Shown here: positions 1 to 7,199 of the stretch, piece by piece | Position numbering within the stretch: position 1 is the stretch's first letter | How the letters are laid out: every line of letters starts with the position of its first letter | Assembly (NCBI GenBank): GCA_024398845.1 | Contig: JAKSIM010000031.1 | Coordinates: 1 to 33,284 of the forward strand | Direction: 5' to 3' | Length of the DNA stretch: 33,284 bases | DNA from: Fibrobacter sp. | GTDB taxonomy: Bacteria; Fibrobacterota; Fibrobacteria; Fibrobacterales; Fibrobacteraceae | Program-made: the position numbers and the translations under genes | The notes under the pieces: model-generated | What the model saw: only the letters and a program-made list of their open reading frames with translations | What the model was told of the DNA's origin: nothing | Databases searched by the model: none

Positions 1-118
1 CGGGCGGCACTGCGCTGGAAGTTCCGCTGGCACTTTCGGGCTTGCTGTCGCTGGATTCAACAGCGGGCGGCACTGCGCTGGAAGTTCCGCTGGCACTTTC
101 GGGCTTGCTGTCGCTGGA
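1..118 (-). repeat. 63-bp tandem repeat inside lipoprotein gene
   Basis: A 63-bp unit begins at 1 and again at 64. The second copy matches for 55 bp (64-118) before diverging. It encodes a 21-residue Ser/Pro/Glu-rich linker unit containing SSDSKPESASGTSSAV. The repeat may continue left of the window. Confidence 0.85.
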
Positions 119-646
119 CTTGGTCGCAGGGACGGCGCTTCCGTTGAGGATGGTGGCTACAACTTCGCCACCGCACTTGATGGAATAACCGTCTTCGGTG
201 ACGTCCACGGCTTCGCACTTGACGCAGCTGTTGCCTTCGTCGCCCTGTTCGCCCTGTTCGCCGTTCAGCACGACGCCGAGGGAATCCCCGTCGCAAATGA
301 GCTTGAGGCCGCTCTTGTCGTCGAGAGCCTTGACGGTGCAGCCCGTGCCATCGTCGCCGGTTTCACCTTTTTTGCCCTGGTCGCCGGTTTTGCCCTTCTG
401 GCCATCCTTGCCGTTGAGCACGTACCATTCGGTATCGTAGCAAATGCGGAGGGTATTGTCGGTCTTGTTGAATGCGAGTTCGCCTTCGTTAGCCTTGGCG
501 CATTCCGGGAGGCTGTCGGCATCAAAAGCGAGGACCGCGGTATTGTCTATGTTGTTCGTGGTAGATTCGTCACCGCAGCCGCTAAAAACGGCTATGGTTG
601 CAGCGACTGCCAACGAACCACAGATTTTTGTTTTCGTTAATTTCAT
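1..646 (-). CDS. Collagen-like surface lipoprotein, 3' part beyond window
   Basis: Open reading frame starting at ATG 646 and running off the left edge (about 215 codons visible). The N-terminus is a lipoprotein signal with lipobox FSGC followed by GDES, so the mature protein should be acylated and carried to the outer envelope. Next come an acidic region with paired Cys, a short Gly-X-Y stretch (DGQKGKTGDQGKKGETGDDG), a second one (GEQGEQGDEG), and a Ser/Pro/Glu-rich 21-residue repeat near the edge. The order matches the neighbouring gene at 668-2056, which ends in a FISUMP domain, so a FISUMP C-terminus is likely but not visible. The gap from the upstream stop is only 21 bases, so the two are probably cotranscribed. 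The ribosome site is weak (AGGT). Function is unknown; a surface adhesin or structural role is inference. Confidence 0.8.
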   Translation of the reverse strand, partial: MKLTKTKICGSLAVAATIAVFSGCGDESTTNNIDNTAVLAFDADSLPECAKANEGELAFNKTDNTLRICYDTEWYVLNGKDGQKGKTGDQGKKGETGDDGTGCTVKALDDKSGLKLICDGDSLGVVLNGEQGEQGDEGNSCVKCEAVDVTEDGYSIKCGGEVVATILNGSAVPATKSSDSKPESASGTSSAVPPAVESSDSKPESASGTSSAVPP

Positions 647-667
647 ACTTGTACCTGTGGTTGCGGA

Positions 668-2056
668 TTAGTTGCCGGCTGCCGGGGTTTCCGGAGTTTC
701 GAACTGTTTCTTGTATTCGTCGGTCTTCATGTAGTCCTGGGCGGACATGTTCATGATGCAACGGACGGAGAATGCATACATTTTGCTATCAGTGTCAATG
801 CTGATGGCTTTCTCACTGACGTCAAAGGCTGCGCGGTATGCGTAAGAGGCTTCCCAACCGGATTCTTCTGCGGCAATCCAGAAATGAGCGGAATTCAAAA
901 GTTCATTGAAATCTTTAAAGACGGGCTCGTATTTATTCGTTTCGTCGTTAACGTCGTAGCTTAATTCACCGTAACCTGCGCCGACAACCATGAAGCCATA
1001 GGTGTCCTCGGCCTGCACGCCGCCGTTGGTGCTCCAAATGGGCATGTCGTTACCGTCGTAGGTGGTGCCGCGGAGCATGATGCCAGAAACATCGTCTTCA
1101 TCGTAATAATCGTTTGCTGTTCTGATTTCTGCGGCTCTCTTGGTGCTGTTCACGTATTTACTGAGATTTTCCCAGTCGGTTCCGGTCGGAATGTGGTAGC
1201 CATCGGGGCAGATGCCCTGGTAGTTCTTCTTGATTGTTCCAATGGATACATCGTTGTTGCTGAGGTGCTCGTCCATCGCTTCGGACCAGGTGTAAAGACG
1301 GCCGAAGGTTTCGCAGTACTCTTCGTCATTGTTGTAGCAGGTACCACCCTTGGAGGCGTCGTTCACGTTCTGGCCTGCCCAGACCTGGTTTCCGATAATC
1401 ACGAGACCGTTCGGCAAGGAACCTTCGGTCAAGGTCGTCTGCTGATTTTCGGGGCCTTCACCGGAACCCGAGCCTTCACCGGAACCCGTGCCTTCACCGG
1501 AACCCGAGCCTTCACCGGAACCCGTGCCTTCTCCCGAGCCGGAACTTTCCACGTTCTTGCCGTTCATGAGCCAAACGGTGTCCTTTTTGCAGGTGACCAT
1601 CGCCACGGTGTCGCCCATGTCGGTCACCTTGGTCATTTTGCAGCTTTCGCCGGCTTCACCTTGTTCGCCCTTGTCACCCTTTTCGCCGTTCAGCACGACG
1701 CCAACGGAATCTTCACCGCACACAATCTTGTAGCCGGATTTGTCCTTGAGCTGCTTTGCTGTGCAGTCGTCGCCTGCGTTGCCCTTTTCGCCCTGCTTGC
1801 CCTTGTCGCCCTTGTCGCCATCGGCACCGTTCAGGTTCATCCATTCACCGTCCATGCAGTACATGAGTTCTTCGGTGGTGGTTACAAAGCCTATCTGGCC
1901 TTCCATGGTGGAATCGCACTTGGGGAGAGTCTTGAGGGTGTAGTCCTCGATGGCGACGGTGGCGTAGTTGTTGTTCGTGGTTTCGTCACCGCAGGCGGTG
2001 AGGCCGAAAATAGCGAGGCCCGCGACGGCAACGCTTGCATAGGCGATGTGTTTCAT
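668..2056 (-). CDS. FISUMP-domain lipoprotein with collagen-like and GSGEG stalk
   Basis: A 462-residue lipoprotein. ATG 2056 is chosen because AGGAG (2062-2066) lies 5 bases upstream and the protein then opens with a normal lipoprotein signal ending LTAC (C22); a longer reading to 2188 adds 44 residues with no signal character. Collagen-like Gly-X-Y triplets lie at about 78-97 and 124-137, a (GSGEG[ST])n linker at 172-201, then the FISUMP domain at about 215-436. The domain shows CETFGRLYTWSEAM, GICPDGYHIPTGTDWENL, FWIAAEES and SVRCIM, the usual landmarks of this Fibrobacter family. A charged tail of about 26 residues follows. It is upstream of and probably cotranscribed with the partial gene at 1-646. 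The biochemical role of FISUMP domains is not established; surface display is inferred from the lipobox. Confidence 0.9.
   Translation of the reverse strand: MKHIAYASVAVAGLAIFGLTACGDETTNNNYATVAIEDYTLKTLPKCDSTMEGQIGFVTTTEELMYCMDGEWMNLNGADGDKGDKGKQGEKGNAGDDCTAKQLKDKSGYKIVCGEDSVGVVLNGEKGDKGEQGEAGESCKMTKVTDMGDTVAMVTCKKDTVWLMNGKNVESSGSGEGTGSGEGSGSGEGTGSGEGSGSGEGPENQQTTLTEGSLPNGLVIIGNQVWAGQNVNDASKGGTCYNNDEEYCETFGRLYTWSEAMDEHLSNNDVSIGTIKKNYQGICPDGYHIPTGTDWENLSKYVNSTKRAAEIRTANDYYDEDDVSGIMLRGTTYDGNDMPIWSTNGGVQAEDTYGFMVVGAGYGELSYDVNDETNKYEPVFKDFNELLNSAHFWIAAEESGWEASYAYRAAFDVSEKAISIDTDSKMYAFSVRCIMNMSAQDYMKTDEYKKQFETPETPAAGN
1454..1543 (-). repeat. 18-bp tandem repeat encoding GSGEG linker
   Basis: About five near-identical 18-bp units (alternating as a 36-bp period) encode GSGEGT/GSGEGS, residues 172-201 of the lipoprotein. 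In-frame unit number can vary without breaking the gene. Confidence 0.85.
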
Positions 2057-2065
2057 TGTAGCTCC

Positions 2066-2113
2066 TTGGACGTTTGTCCAACATTTGGTTAGGACGCCCC
2101 CGTAAGTGGGGCG
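2066..2113 (-). promoter_or_regulatory. Structured 5' leader: two hairpins ahead of the start
   Basis: Two stems lie in the leader of the gene starting at 2056. The one nearest the start is TTGGAC (2066-2071) / GTCCAA (2076-2081) with a 4-base loop, and it overlaps the first base of the AGGAG ribosome site. The second is CGCCCC (2095-2100) / GGGGCG (2108-2113). Such placement could affect translation or message stability; that is inference. Confidence 0.5.
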
Positions 2114-2114
2114 A

Positions 2115-2148
2115 CATTTGCTATAGCAAATATAAGTTTTTTTTACAA
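2115..2148 (-). promoter_or_regulatory. Candidate promoter with a 16-bp palindrome
   Basis: Reading the minus strand, TTGTAA (2143-2148) and TATAGC (2120-2125) are separated by 17 bases. The -10 box lies inside a perfect palindrome, ATTTGCTATAGCAAAT (2116-2131), which could be an operator. Both boxes match the sigma-70 consensus only in part. Confidence 0.4.
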
Positions 2149-2229
2149 TCGGCTGTAAAAATGTGTTTTTTTTGTGACATTCTGTCAACGGGCGATGTTA
2201 CACCCCTAAAAAAAGTTATTTTAAGTGTT

Positions 2230-2430
2230 ATGAACAAGCTTATGTCCTACCTTTTGCCAGGAATTCTCGTCTTGGCCGTTTTTTCGTTGATTACGTCCTT
2301 TTGGGTACCTGTCGAAACGTCCAGTGAATCTTGGTATGTTTACCTGACCCTGGCCATGTGGGCTTTGTGCATTGTGGTCCCCTGTGTGGTGTACTACCTC
2401 AAGACACCTCCCGGAATCAGCTACAAGTAG
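2230..2430 (+). CDS. Small two-helix membrane protein, unknown
   Basis: A 66-residue open frame from ATG 2230 (MNKLMSYLLPGILV...). It has two hydrophobic segments, about residues 6-24 and 38-56, separated by a short polar stretch, and ends in PPGISYK. I do not recognise the family. There is no clear ribosome site, and the frame is open further upstream, so the start is uncertain. It ends 34 bases before purN on the same strand. The composition is that of a real membrane peptide rather than a shadow of another gene. Confidence 0.45.
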   Translation: MNKLMSYLLPGILVLAVFSLITSFWVPVETSSESWYVYLTLAMWALCIVVPCVVYYLKTPPGISYK

Positions 2431-2464
2431 GTTTGCGTGGGCGCTTTTTTTTATATTTGCGCTC

Positions 2465-3055
2465 ATGTTAAAAATAGGCGTGATGGCTTCCGGTGGAGGA
2501 AGCAACTTTAAGGCGATTATTGACCGCATTGGCGAGGGTGATTTAGAAGCCCAGTGCAAGTTCTTGATTACGAATAATGCTGCTTGCGGTGCTGTGGAAC
2601 ATGCTAAAATGTACGGCATTCCCGTATTCCATATTTCCGGGAAAACTCACCCGGTAGAATCTGAATACGAGGCTGCGTTATGCAGGGTGCTTGACGAATC
2701 CCCTGTGGATTTGCTTATTTTGGCAGGCTACATGAAAAAATTGCCCGATGTTTTTGTGGCAAAGATGCCCGACAGAATTTTGAATATCCACCCGTCGCTT
2801 TTGCCCAAGTACGGTGGCAAGGGCTTTTGGGGGATTCACGTGCACGAGGCCGTGGTGGCCGCGCACGAAACGGAATCTGGGGCGACTGTGCATTTGGTTG
2901 GGCATGAAATTGATGGTGGCCGAATATTGGCGCAGGTAAAGGTTCCCGTGATGCACGACGATACGGCGGCTTCTCTCCAGGCGCGTGTGCTGGAGCAGGA
3001 ACACGAACTTTATTGGAAAACCATCAGGGATTATGCGAAGAGCCTTGGTTTATGA
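2465..3055 (+). CDS. purN: Phosphoribosylglycinamide formyltransferase
   Basis: A 196-residue GAR transformylase that uses 10-formyl-tetrahydrofolate to formylate GAR in step three of purine synthesis, in the cytoplasm. It starts at ATG 2465 (MLKIGVMASGGGSNFKAII), which gives the standard N-terminal phosphate-binding glycine loop; the longer open frame upstream adds nothing family-like. The catalytic NIHPSLLP segment (Asn and His) and the HEIDGG segment (Asp) are present, and length is normal for the family. Its TGA overlaps the ATG of rnhB (ATGA at 3052-3055), so the two are translationally coupled. No other purine gene is visible nearby. Confidence 0.96.
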   Translation: MLKIGVMASGGGSNFKAIIDRIGEGDLEAQCKFLITNNAACGAVEHAKMYGIPVFHISGKTHPVESEYEAALCRVLDESPVDLLILAGYMKKLPDVFVAKMPDRILNIHPSLLPKYGGKGFWGIHVHEAVVAAHETESGATVHLVGHEIDGGRILAQVKVPVMHDDTAASLQARVLEQEHELYWKTIRDYAKSLGL

Positions 3056-3945
3056 AATTTAAGTTGCCGAGTTTTTTAGAGGGTGTCGAGGCACCGGTCG
3101 ATGGCGAGGTGGCCGTGCGTAGGTATGCTGCCGAGAACTTGGGTGCTGGCGGTTCGGGTATCGCTCCGCTGGTCGTTGGCATTGACGAGGTGGGGCGTGG
3201 ACCGCTTGCTGGCCCTGTGGTGGCTTGTGCCGCGGTGCTCAAGGCTCCCGATGCTCTTTTGACGCTGAACGATTCCAAGAAGTTGACCCGCCCAAAGCGC
3301 GAGGCCATGTTCGAGAGCGTGAAGGAGGCCTGTGCCTGTTACGCGATTGCGAGCGCGAGCGTCAAGGAAATTGACGAAATGAATATTTTGGAGGCCGACT
3401 TTTTGGCCATGCGCAGGGCTTTGCAGGCTCTTGGGATGCCTGGCATTGAAGAATCCGCTCCCGAAATCCCCATCGAAGTCAAGGGATCCTTTACCGATGC
3501 ACTTGGGACGCCTCTCTCGTCTCTTGGATTGCCACGCCCTGACGGGCTCGCAATGACACCGGAGGGTTCCGCTCGTCTCACGTCTGACGGGCTCGCAATG
3601 ACACCGGAGGAGGCTTCTTCACTAACCACTAACCACCAACCACAAACCACTTTAATCGCTGTTGATGGAAATTTGAAGATTCGCGGGGTGCCGTCCGATT
3701 GCCAGCTTGCGGTTATCAAGGGCGACGGGCGCGTGGCGAGCATTTCGGCGGCTTCCATTTTGGCCAAGGTGTTCCGTGACCGCTATATGGACAAACTTGC
3801 CGAAACATACCCGGCCTACGGCTTTGAAAGGAACGCAGGCTACGGGTCCAAGGCTCATTTGGATGCAATTCGTAAATTTGGGTTAACGCCGGAACACCGC
3901 CGGAGTTTTCACCCTAAAAGCATCCAGCTCGAATTGCCCCTATAA
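3052..3945 (+). CDS. rnhB: Ribonuclease HII with an internal repeat-derived insert
   Basis: A 297-residue RNase HII, which cuts RNA in RNA-DNA hybrids and starts removal of single ribonucleotides from DNA. The core is intact: GIDEVGRGPLAGPV (D45, E46), DSKKL, VDGN (D205), KGDGRVASISAASILAKV (D225) and the C-terminal HRRSF. An N-terminal extension of about 40 residues precedes the core. Between the helix ending about residue 130 and the VDGN strand there are about 65 extra residues (135-200) not found in typical RNase HII. They are encoded by a duplicated palindromic element followed by CACTAAC-type heptamers, read through in frame. The insert sits in a loop between conserved blocks, so the enzyme may still work. 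The start overlaps the purN stop. Confidence 0.95.
   Translation: MKFKLPSFLEGVEAPVDGEVAVRRYAAENLGAGGSGIAPLVVGIDEVGRGPLAGPVVACAAVLKAPDALLTLNDSKKLTRPKREAMFESVKEACACYAIASASVKEIDEMNILEADFLAMRRALQALGMPGIEESAPEIPIEVKGSFTDALGTPLSSLGLPRPDGLAMTPEGSARLTSDGLAMTPEEASSLTTNHQPQTTLIAVDGNLKIRGVPSDCQLAVIKGDGRVASISAASILAKVFRDRYMDKLAETYPAYGFERNAGYGSKAHLDAIRKFGLTPEHRRSFHPKSIQLELPL
3526..3610. repeat. Palindromic element, two copies, within rnhB
   Basis: A 27-bp sequence ending TCGCAATGACACCGGAGG occurs at 3539-3565 and 3584-3610, 45 bp apart. The first copy sits in a hairpin: ATTGC (3528-3532) with GCAAT (3550-3554), and GCCC (3536-3539) with GGGC (3544-3547). Read on the minus strand it is of the TCATTGCGAGC...GCAATCC kind that recurs as dispersed palindromes in many bacteria. 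It is translated in frame in rnhB, giving DGLAMTPE twice. Confidence 0.75.
3620..3647 (+). repeat. CACTAAC heptamer repeat within rnhB
   Basis: Four tandem 7-bp units: CACTAAC, CACTAAC, CACCAAC, CACAAAC. It is the same family as the tract at 14271-14319 upstream of proB. Because 7 is not a multiple of 3, gain or loss of one unit would shift the rnhB frame. Confidence 0.85.
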
Positions 3946-3972
3946 TTTGTCTTTGTAAGAGTAATTTTAATA

Positions 3973-4009
3973 AAAGTTGTTTGTTTTAAACTTACAACTT
4001 TACTACATT
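3973..4009 (+). promoter_or_regulatory. Candidate promoter of the Tol-Pal operon
   Basis: TTGTTT (3981-3986) and TACATT (4004-4009) are 17 bases apart, 36 bases before the tolQ start. An inverted repeat, AAAGTTGT (3973-3980) / ACAACTTT (3994-4001), overlaps the -35 box and spacer and could be an operator or a hairpin. There is no U-tract after it, so it is unlikely to be an rnhB terminator. Confidence 0.4.
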
Positions 4010-4044
4010 GTTATTGAAGTTTCGAACTCTTTGTGGAGGTTCTT

Positions 4045-4737
4045 TTGAACAATACTGTCCCTCTCGTGCAAATGGTGACGCAATCCGATGCCGTCACTGT
4101 TGTTATTCTTTGTATTTTGGCGATTATGTCGCTTGGTTCCTGGGGCATTATCATTGTCAAGTACGTTACGTACCGTCACAGTAAAAGTGCCAACGCCGAG
4201 TTCTACCGCAAGTTTAGTACGGTGACGCAGTTTGTGCAGTTGCAGGGCCTTTGTGAAACCGGCGACGATAGTGCGCTGCGCCGCCTGACCGCCGAAGTGC
4301 TCAAGGAAGCTTCCAAGTTCAGTAACTTCGTGAGTTACGATTCCATCCAGCACCGCGCCTCCCTCCTCGAAGATACCATCCAGCGTTCCATTGAAGGTCT
4401 TCGCTTGACCGAAGATAAGTACCTCGTGTTCCTCGCTTCTAGCTCGAACCTCTCTCCGTTCTTTGGACTTTTGGGTACGGTTTGGGGTATTATGGTCGCC
4501 TTCTTCCAGATTGGTCAGCATGGTTCTGCGGATCTTTCCGTTGTTGCTCCGGGTATCGCTATGGCTTTGATCACTACGGTGGCGGGCCTTGTGGTTGCTA
4601 TTCCTGCTTCTGCCGGTTATAACTATTTTACGAGTTGCAACGGCCAGAACGAAATTTCTTACTTCAACTTTGGTTCCCAGGTGCTGAGCTTGTTCAAGCG
4701 CGGCGACTTGCTCGCTTTGGAAGAAGTGGCTGGCTAG
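4045..4737 (+). CDS. tolQ: TolQ/ExbB-type proton channel subunit
   Basis: A 230-residue inner-membrane protein of the MotA/TolQ/ExbB family. With the TolR-like partner it converts proton flow into movement of the envelope-spanning protein. Three membrane segments are visible: near the N-terminus (VTVVILCILAIMSLGSWGII), a middle one with the family block SPFFGLLGTVWGIMVAF, and a third, VAPGIAMALITTVAGLVVAIP. The start is TTG 4045, because TGGAGG (4034-4039) is correctly placed for it; a GTG at 4033 would put the start inside that ribosome site. It is called TolQ rather than ExbB because tolB and pal follow in the same operon. Confidence 0.9.
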   Translation: MNNTVPLVQMVTQSDAVTVVILCILAIMSLGSWGIIIVKYVTYRHSKSANAEFYRKFSTVTQFVQLQGLCETGDDSALRRLTAEVLKEASKFSNFVSYDSIQHRASLLEDTIQRSIEGLRLTEDKYLVFLASSSNLSPFFGLLGTVWGIMVAFFQIGQHGSADLSVVAPGIAMALITTVAGLVVAIPASAGYNYFTSCNGQNEISYFNFGSQVLSLFKRGDLLALEEVAG

Positions 4738-4746
4738 GAGGCTTAA

Positions 4747-5154
4747 GTGAAGCGTAGCCGCGGAAAAGAACTAAAGCAGGAGATGAACCTCACGAACATG
4801 ATTGACATCGTGTTCTCGATTCTGATTGTGTTCATCATTTCTGCTCCGCTTATGAGCCAAGGGGTCAAGGTGGACTTGCCTAAGGCCGAAGCGCCCACTA
4901 TGGAACAAGAGAAAATGCTGAAGGTCTCTATTACCAAAGAAGAGGCCATTTACATTGCCGACATGCAGGTGGATTTCAGCAGTTTCAATAACGTTTTTAA
5001 GTCGCTCTGGCACGACGAAATGGCCGTGGTCATTAACTCGGACGAAGATGTCCACTATGGTCTTGTAATGAAGGTGGTGACGCAGGTTCAAAAACTGGGC
5101 GTGACCAAACTCGGGTTCCTGACACTCAACCCCAAAGAAAAACCGGGTAAATGA
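4747..5154 (+). CDS. tolR: TolR/ExbD-type proton channel subunit
   Basis: A 135-residue protein with a short cytoplasmic N-terminus, one membrane helix (MIDIVFSILIVFIISAPLM) and a periplasmic domain. Asp20 at the start of the helix corresponds to the proton-carrying Asp of the family. It begins at GTG 4747 with an excellent ribosome site, AGGAGG (4736-4741), that overlaps the tolQ stop. Its stop overlaps the next start (ATGA, 5151-5154). It works as the partner of the preceding gene product. Confidence 0.92.
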   Translation: MKRSRGKELKQEMNLTNMIDIVFSILIVFIISAPLMSQGVKVDLPKAEAPTMEQEKMLKVSITKEEAIYIADMQVDFSSFNNVFKSLWHDEMAVVINSDEDVHYGLVMKVVTQVQKLGVTKLGFLTLNPKEKPGK

Positions 5155-5882
5155 AGAACGACGACGAAAGAATAAAGTACTTCTCTTCGGACGTGGACAG
5201 CACGCTCGTGAAGATCATCATTTGTGCGGTGATTTTCCATATGGTCGTGGTCGGCATTTGCATTGGTTTGCATTACGTGAACATTAAGCCCGAGCCGGAG
5301 CAAATTCCTGTATTCGAGATGGTGCAGGTTCCGCAGCCTAAGCCGCCTGCCCGTCCCAAGACGCAACCGCCTCCACCAAAGCCAAAGCAGGAACCGCCCA
5401 AGCCCAAGGTGAACAAGGAACTGCCGCCCGAGATTAAGCCCGAGCCAAAGGAGAAACCGGAGGAAGTGCACGAGGATGTGCCTCCCGAGCCGGAGCCGGA
5501 ACCAGAGCCGGAACCGGTGGACGACTTCCCGATGGACGATATGGATTTGCCTGTCGCCATGGAGGCGCCCAGCCTTGACCCGGTGGGGTCTGTGGACATG
5601 GATCCGCTGATGCAGGTCTATTTGGAACAACTTAAGAAGATTATCATGAGTAACTTCAAACCCCCGAAGGATTTGAAGGTGGAACGTTCGGCGAAGACTA
5701 CTGTGCAATTTACGGTGGACCGCTTTGGCGGAATTACCGGGGTGATTTTGAAGCGCTCTTCGGGCAACAAGGCGTGGGACCACCTGTCGGTGCGTGCCAT
5801 CCAGATTTCGAAGGTGCCGGAACTGCCGCCGAATTACCGAGCTCCAAGCCTTGTGTTAAACTTTAACTTTACGCCGAACTAG
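5151..5882 (+). CDS. TonB/TolA-like energy-transducing protein
   Basis: A 243-residue protein with one N-terminal membrane helix (about 19-42, VKIIICAVIFHMVVVGICIG), a long Pro/Lys then Pro/Glu-rich spacer (about 48-125, with PEPEPEPEPEPV), and a C-terminal domain of about 90 residues with TTVQFTVDRFGGITGVILKRSSG, typical of the TonB C-terminal fold. It sits where tolA sits in proteobacterial tol operons, so it probably spans the periplasm and contacts TolB or Pal, but by sequence it looks more like TonB than TolA. The start overlaps the tolR stop. Confidence 0.85.
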   Translation: MKNDDERIKYFSSDVDSTLVKIIICAVIFHMVVVGICIGLHYVNIKPEPEQIPVFEMVQVPQPKPPARPKTQPPPPKPKQEPPKPKVNKELPPEIKPEPKEKPEEVHEDVPPEPEPEPEPEPVDDFPMDDMDLPVAMEAPSLDPVGSVDMDPLMQVYLEQLKKIIMSNFKPPKDLKVERSAKTTVQFTVDRFGGITGVILKRSSGNKAWDHLSVRAIQISKVPELPPNYRAPSLVLNFNFTPN

Positions 5883-5906
5883 GCGCAAAAGAATCAGAGA
5901 AAGAGA

Positions 5907-7199
5907 ATGAGAAGACTTTTACCATTTTTGTTTGCCTTGGTGTTCTTGCCGACTGCGGCGCTTGCGGCAATCGATACAATCGCTGTGGATGTTGGTATTT
6001 CTGTATTCAAGACGATGCCTTTGGGTATTGTGCCCTTTGAAGAAAAGAAGGGGATTGATTGGCTTGAAGAAAGGCCGCACCAGATTTTGACGCGCGACGC
6101 TGATCTCTCGGGACGTTTTGACGTTGTCGCTTCGGATAAGTTCAATCTTGCCCTCTTTAGTCGCAGCCATGCCGAGTATTATATTACCGGTAAGGTTTTG
6201 CCCACCAAGGGCGGCGTGATGCGTGTGGAATGCTACCTGTATGTGTCTAAGAGCAAGGATTTGCTGCTTGGCGAAAGCTACACGGTTTCGCAGGGCGACC
6301 TTCGCCGTGCAATGCACCAGTTCTTTGACAAGGTGACCAAGCGCCTTTGCGGTGAACGCGGTGTGGCGAGCACTCGCTTGGCTTATGTTTCTAAGATTGA
6401 CGGCGTTAAGCAGGTGGTTGTCTCGGATTACGATGGCTTCCACAGAAGCCAGGTGACGCGCGACTCGACCATCAGTATGATGCCTGTATGGACCCTCGGT
6501 AACAAGGGACTTGTATACGTGAGTTTCAAGATGAACCGTCCAAGACTCTATACCAAGACTCTTGGCGGCACGGAACGCGCCTTGTTCCCGCAGTTTGACC
6601 AGACTTACAGCCCGGCAGTGAATCCAAAAACCGGCGAGTTGCTGTTCTCTAGCACGAAGGATGGCAAAACGGATTTGTACTTGGGCAATATGCAAAATAA
6701 CTCTGCCCGAAAGTTCGCTTACCTCAAGAGTAACCAGACGAGCCCCGCTTGGAGTCCGTACGCAACCGAAGTCTTGTTCACCAGTGACCGTGGCGGTGGC
6801 CCGCAGATTTTTGTGATGAGCAAGGACGGAAGCGATATGCGCCGTGTGACGTTCATGGGCCGCTATAATGAACGTGCCAGCTGGTCTCCGAGTGGTGACC
6901 GTATTGCCTATACCTCTATGGATAACGGCAAAATGAATATTTATACCTGCGCTTTGGACGGCAGCGATATTGTGCAGCTGACGAACAACGCCGGAAACAA
7001 CGTACACCCCACGTGGTCTCCCGATGGCAAACTCATTGCCTTTAGCAGTAACCGCAGTGGCAGCTACCAGATTTACATTATGCGCTTTGACGGCGCGAAC
7101 GTAACAAAAATCACCCAAGGTGGCGAAAATACGTCGCCTACATGGTCCTGGTTCTACGAAGAAAATTCTAAACAAACAACCAAAGAAGGTGCCAAATGA
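5907..7199 (+). CDS. tolB: Periplasmic beta-propeller protein TolB
   Basis: A 430-residue TolB. The signal peptide (MRRLLPFLFALVFLPTAALA) is cleaved after ALA; then an N-terminal domain (to about 150) and a C-terminal propeller with repeated blades such as SPAWSPYATEVLFTSDRGG, ASWSPSGDRIAYTS and HPTWSPDGKLIAFSSNRSG. TolB binds Pal and helps draw the outer membrane in during division. The length is the usual one. It starts 24 bases after the TonB-like gene, and its stop overlaps the pal start (ATGA, 7196-7199). Confidence 0.96.
   Translation: MRRLLPFLFALVFLPTAALAAIDTIAVDVGISVFKTMPLGIVPFEEKKGIDWLEERPHQILTRDADLSGRFDVVASDKFNLALFSRSHAEYYITGKVLPTKGGVMRVECYLYVSKSKDLLLGESYTVSQGDLRRAMHQFFDKVTKRLCGERGVASTRLAYVSKIDGVKQVVVSDYDGFHRSQVTRDSTISMMPVWTLGNKGLVYVSFKMNRPRLYTKTLGGTERALFPQFDQTYSPAVNPKTGELLFSSTKDGKTDLYLGNMQNNSARKFAYLKSNQTSPAWSPYATEVLFTSDRGGGPQIFVMSKDGSDMRRVTFMGRYNERASWSPSGDRIAYTSMDNGKMNIYTCALDGSDIVQLTNNAGNNVHPTWSPDGKLIAFSSNRSGSYQIYIMRFDGANVTKITQGGENTSPTWSWFYEENSKQTTKEGAK

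Noticed and set aside
1193..2092. 299-codon plus-strand open frame with AFTGTR repeats
   Set aside because: It is antisense to the FISUMP lipoprotein at 668-2056, and its repeats are the reverse reading of the GSGEG linker. No ribosome site or domain.
2074..2229. Longer N-terminus for the small membrane protein
   Set aside because: The extension would run through the promoter and leader of the divergent lipoprotein gene and has no protein-like character.
5919..7175. 418-codon minus-strand open frame
   Set aside because: Antisense shadow of tolB.
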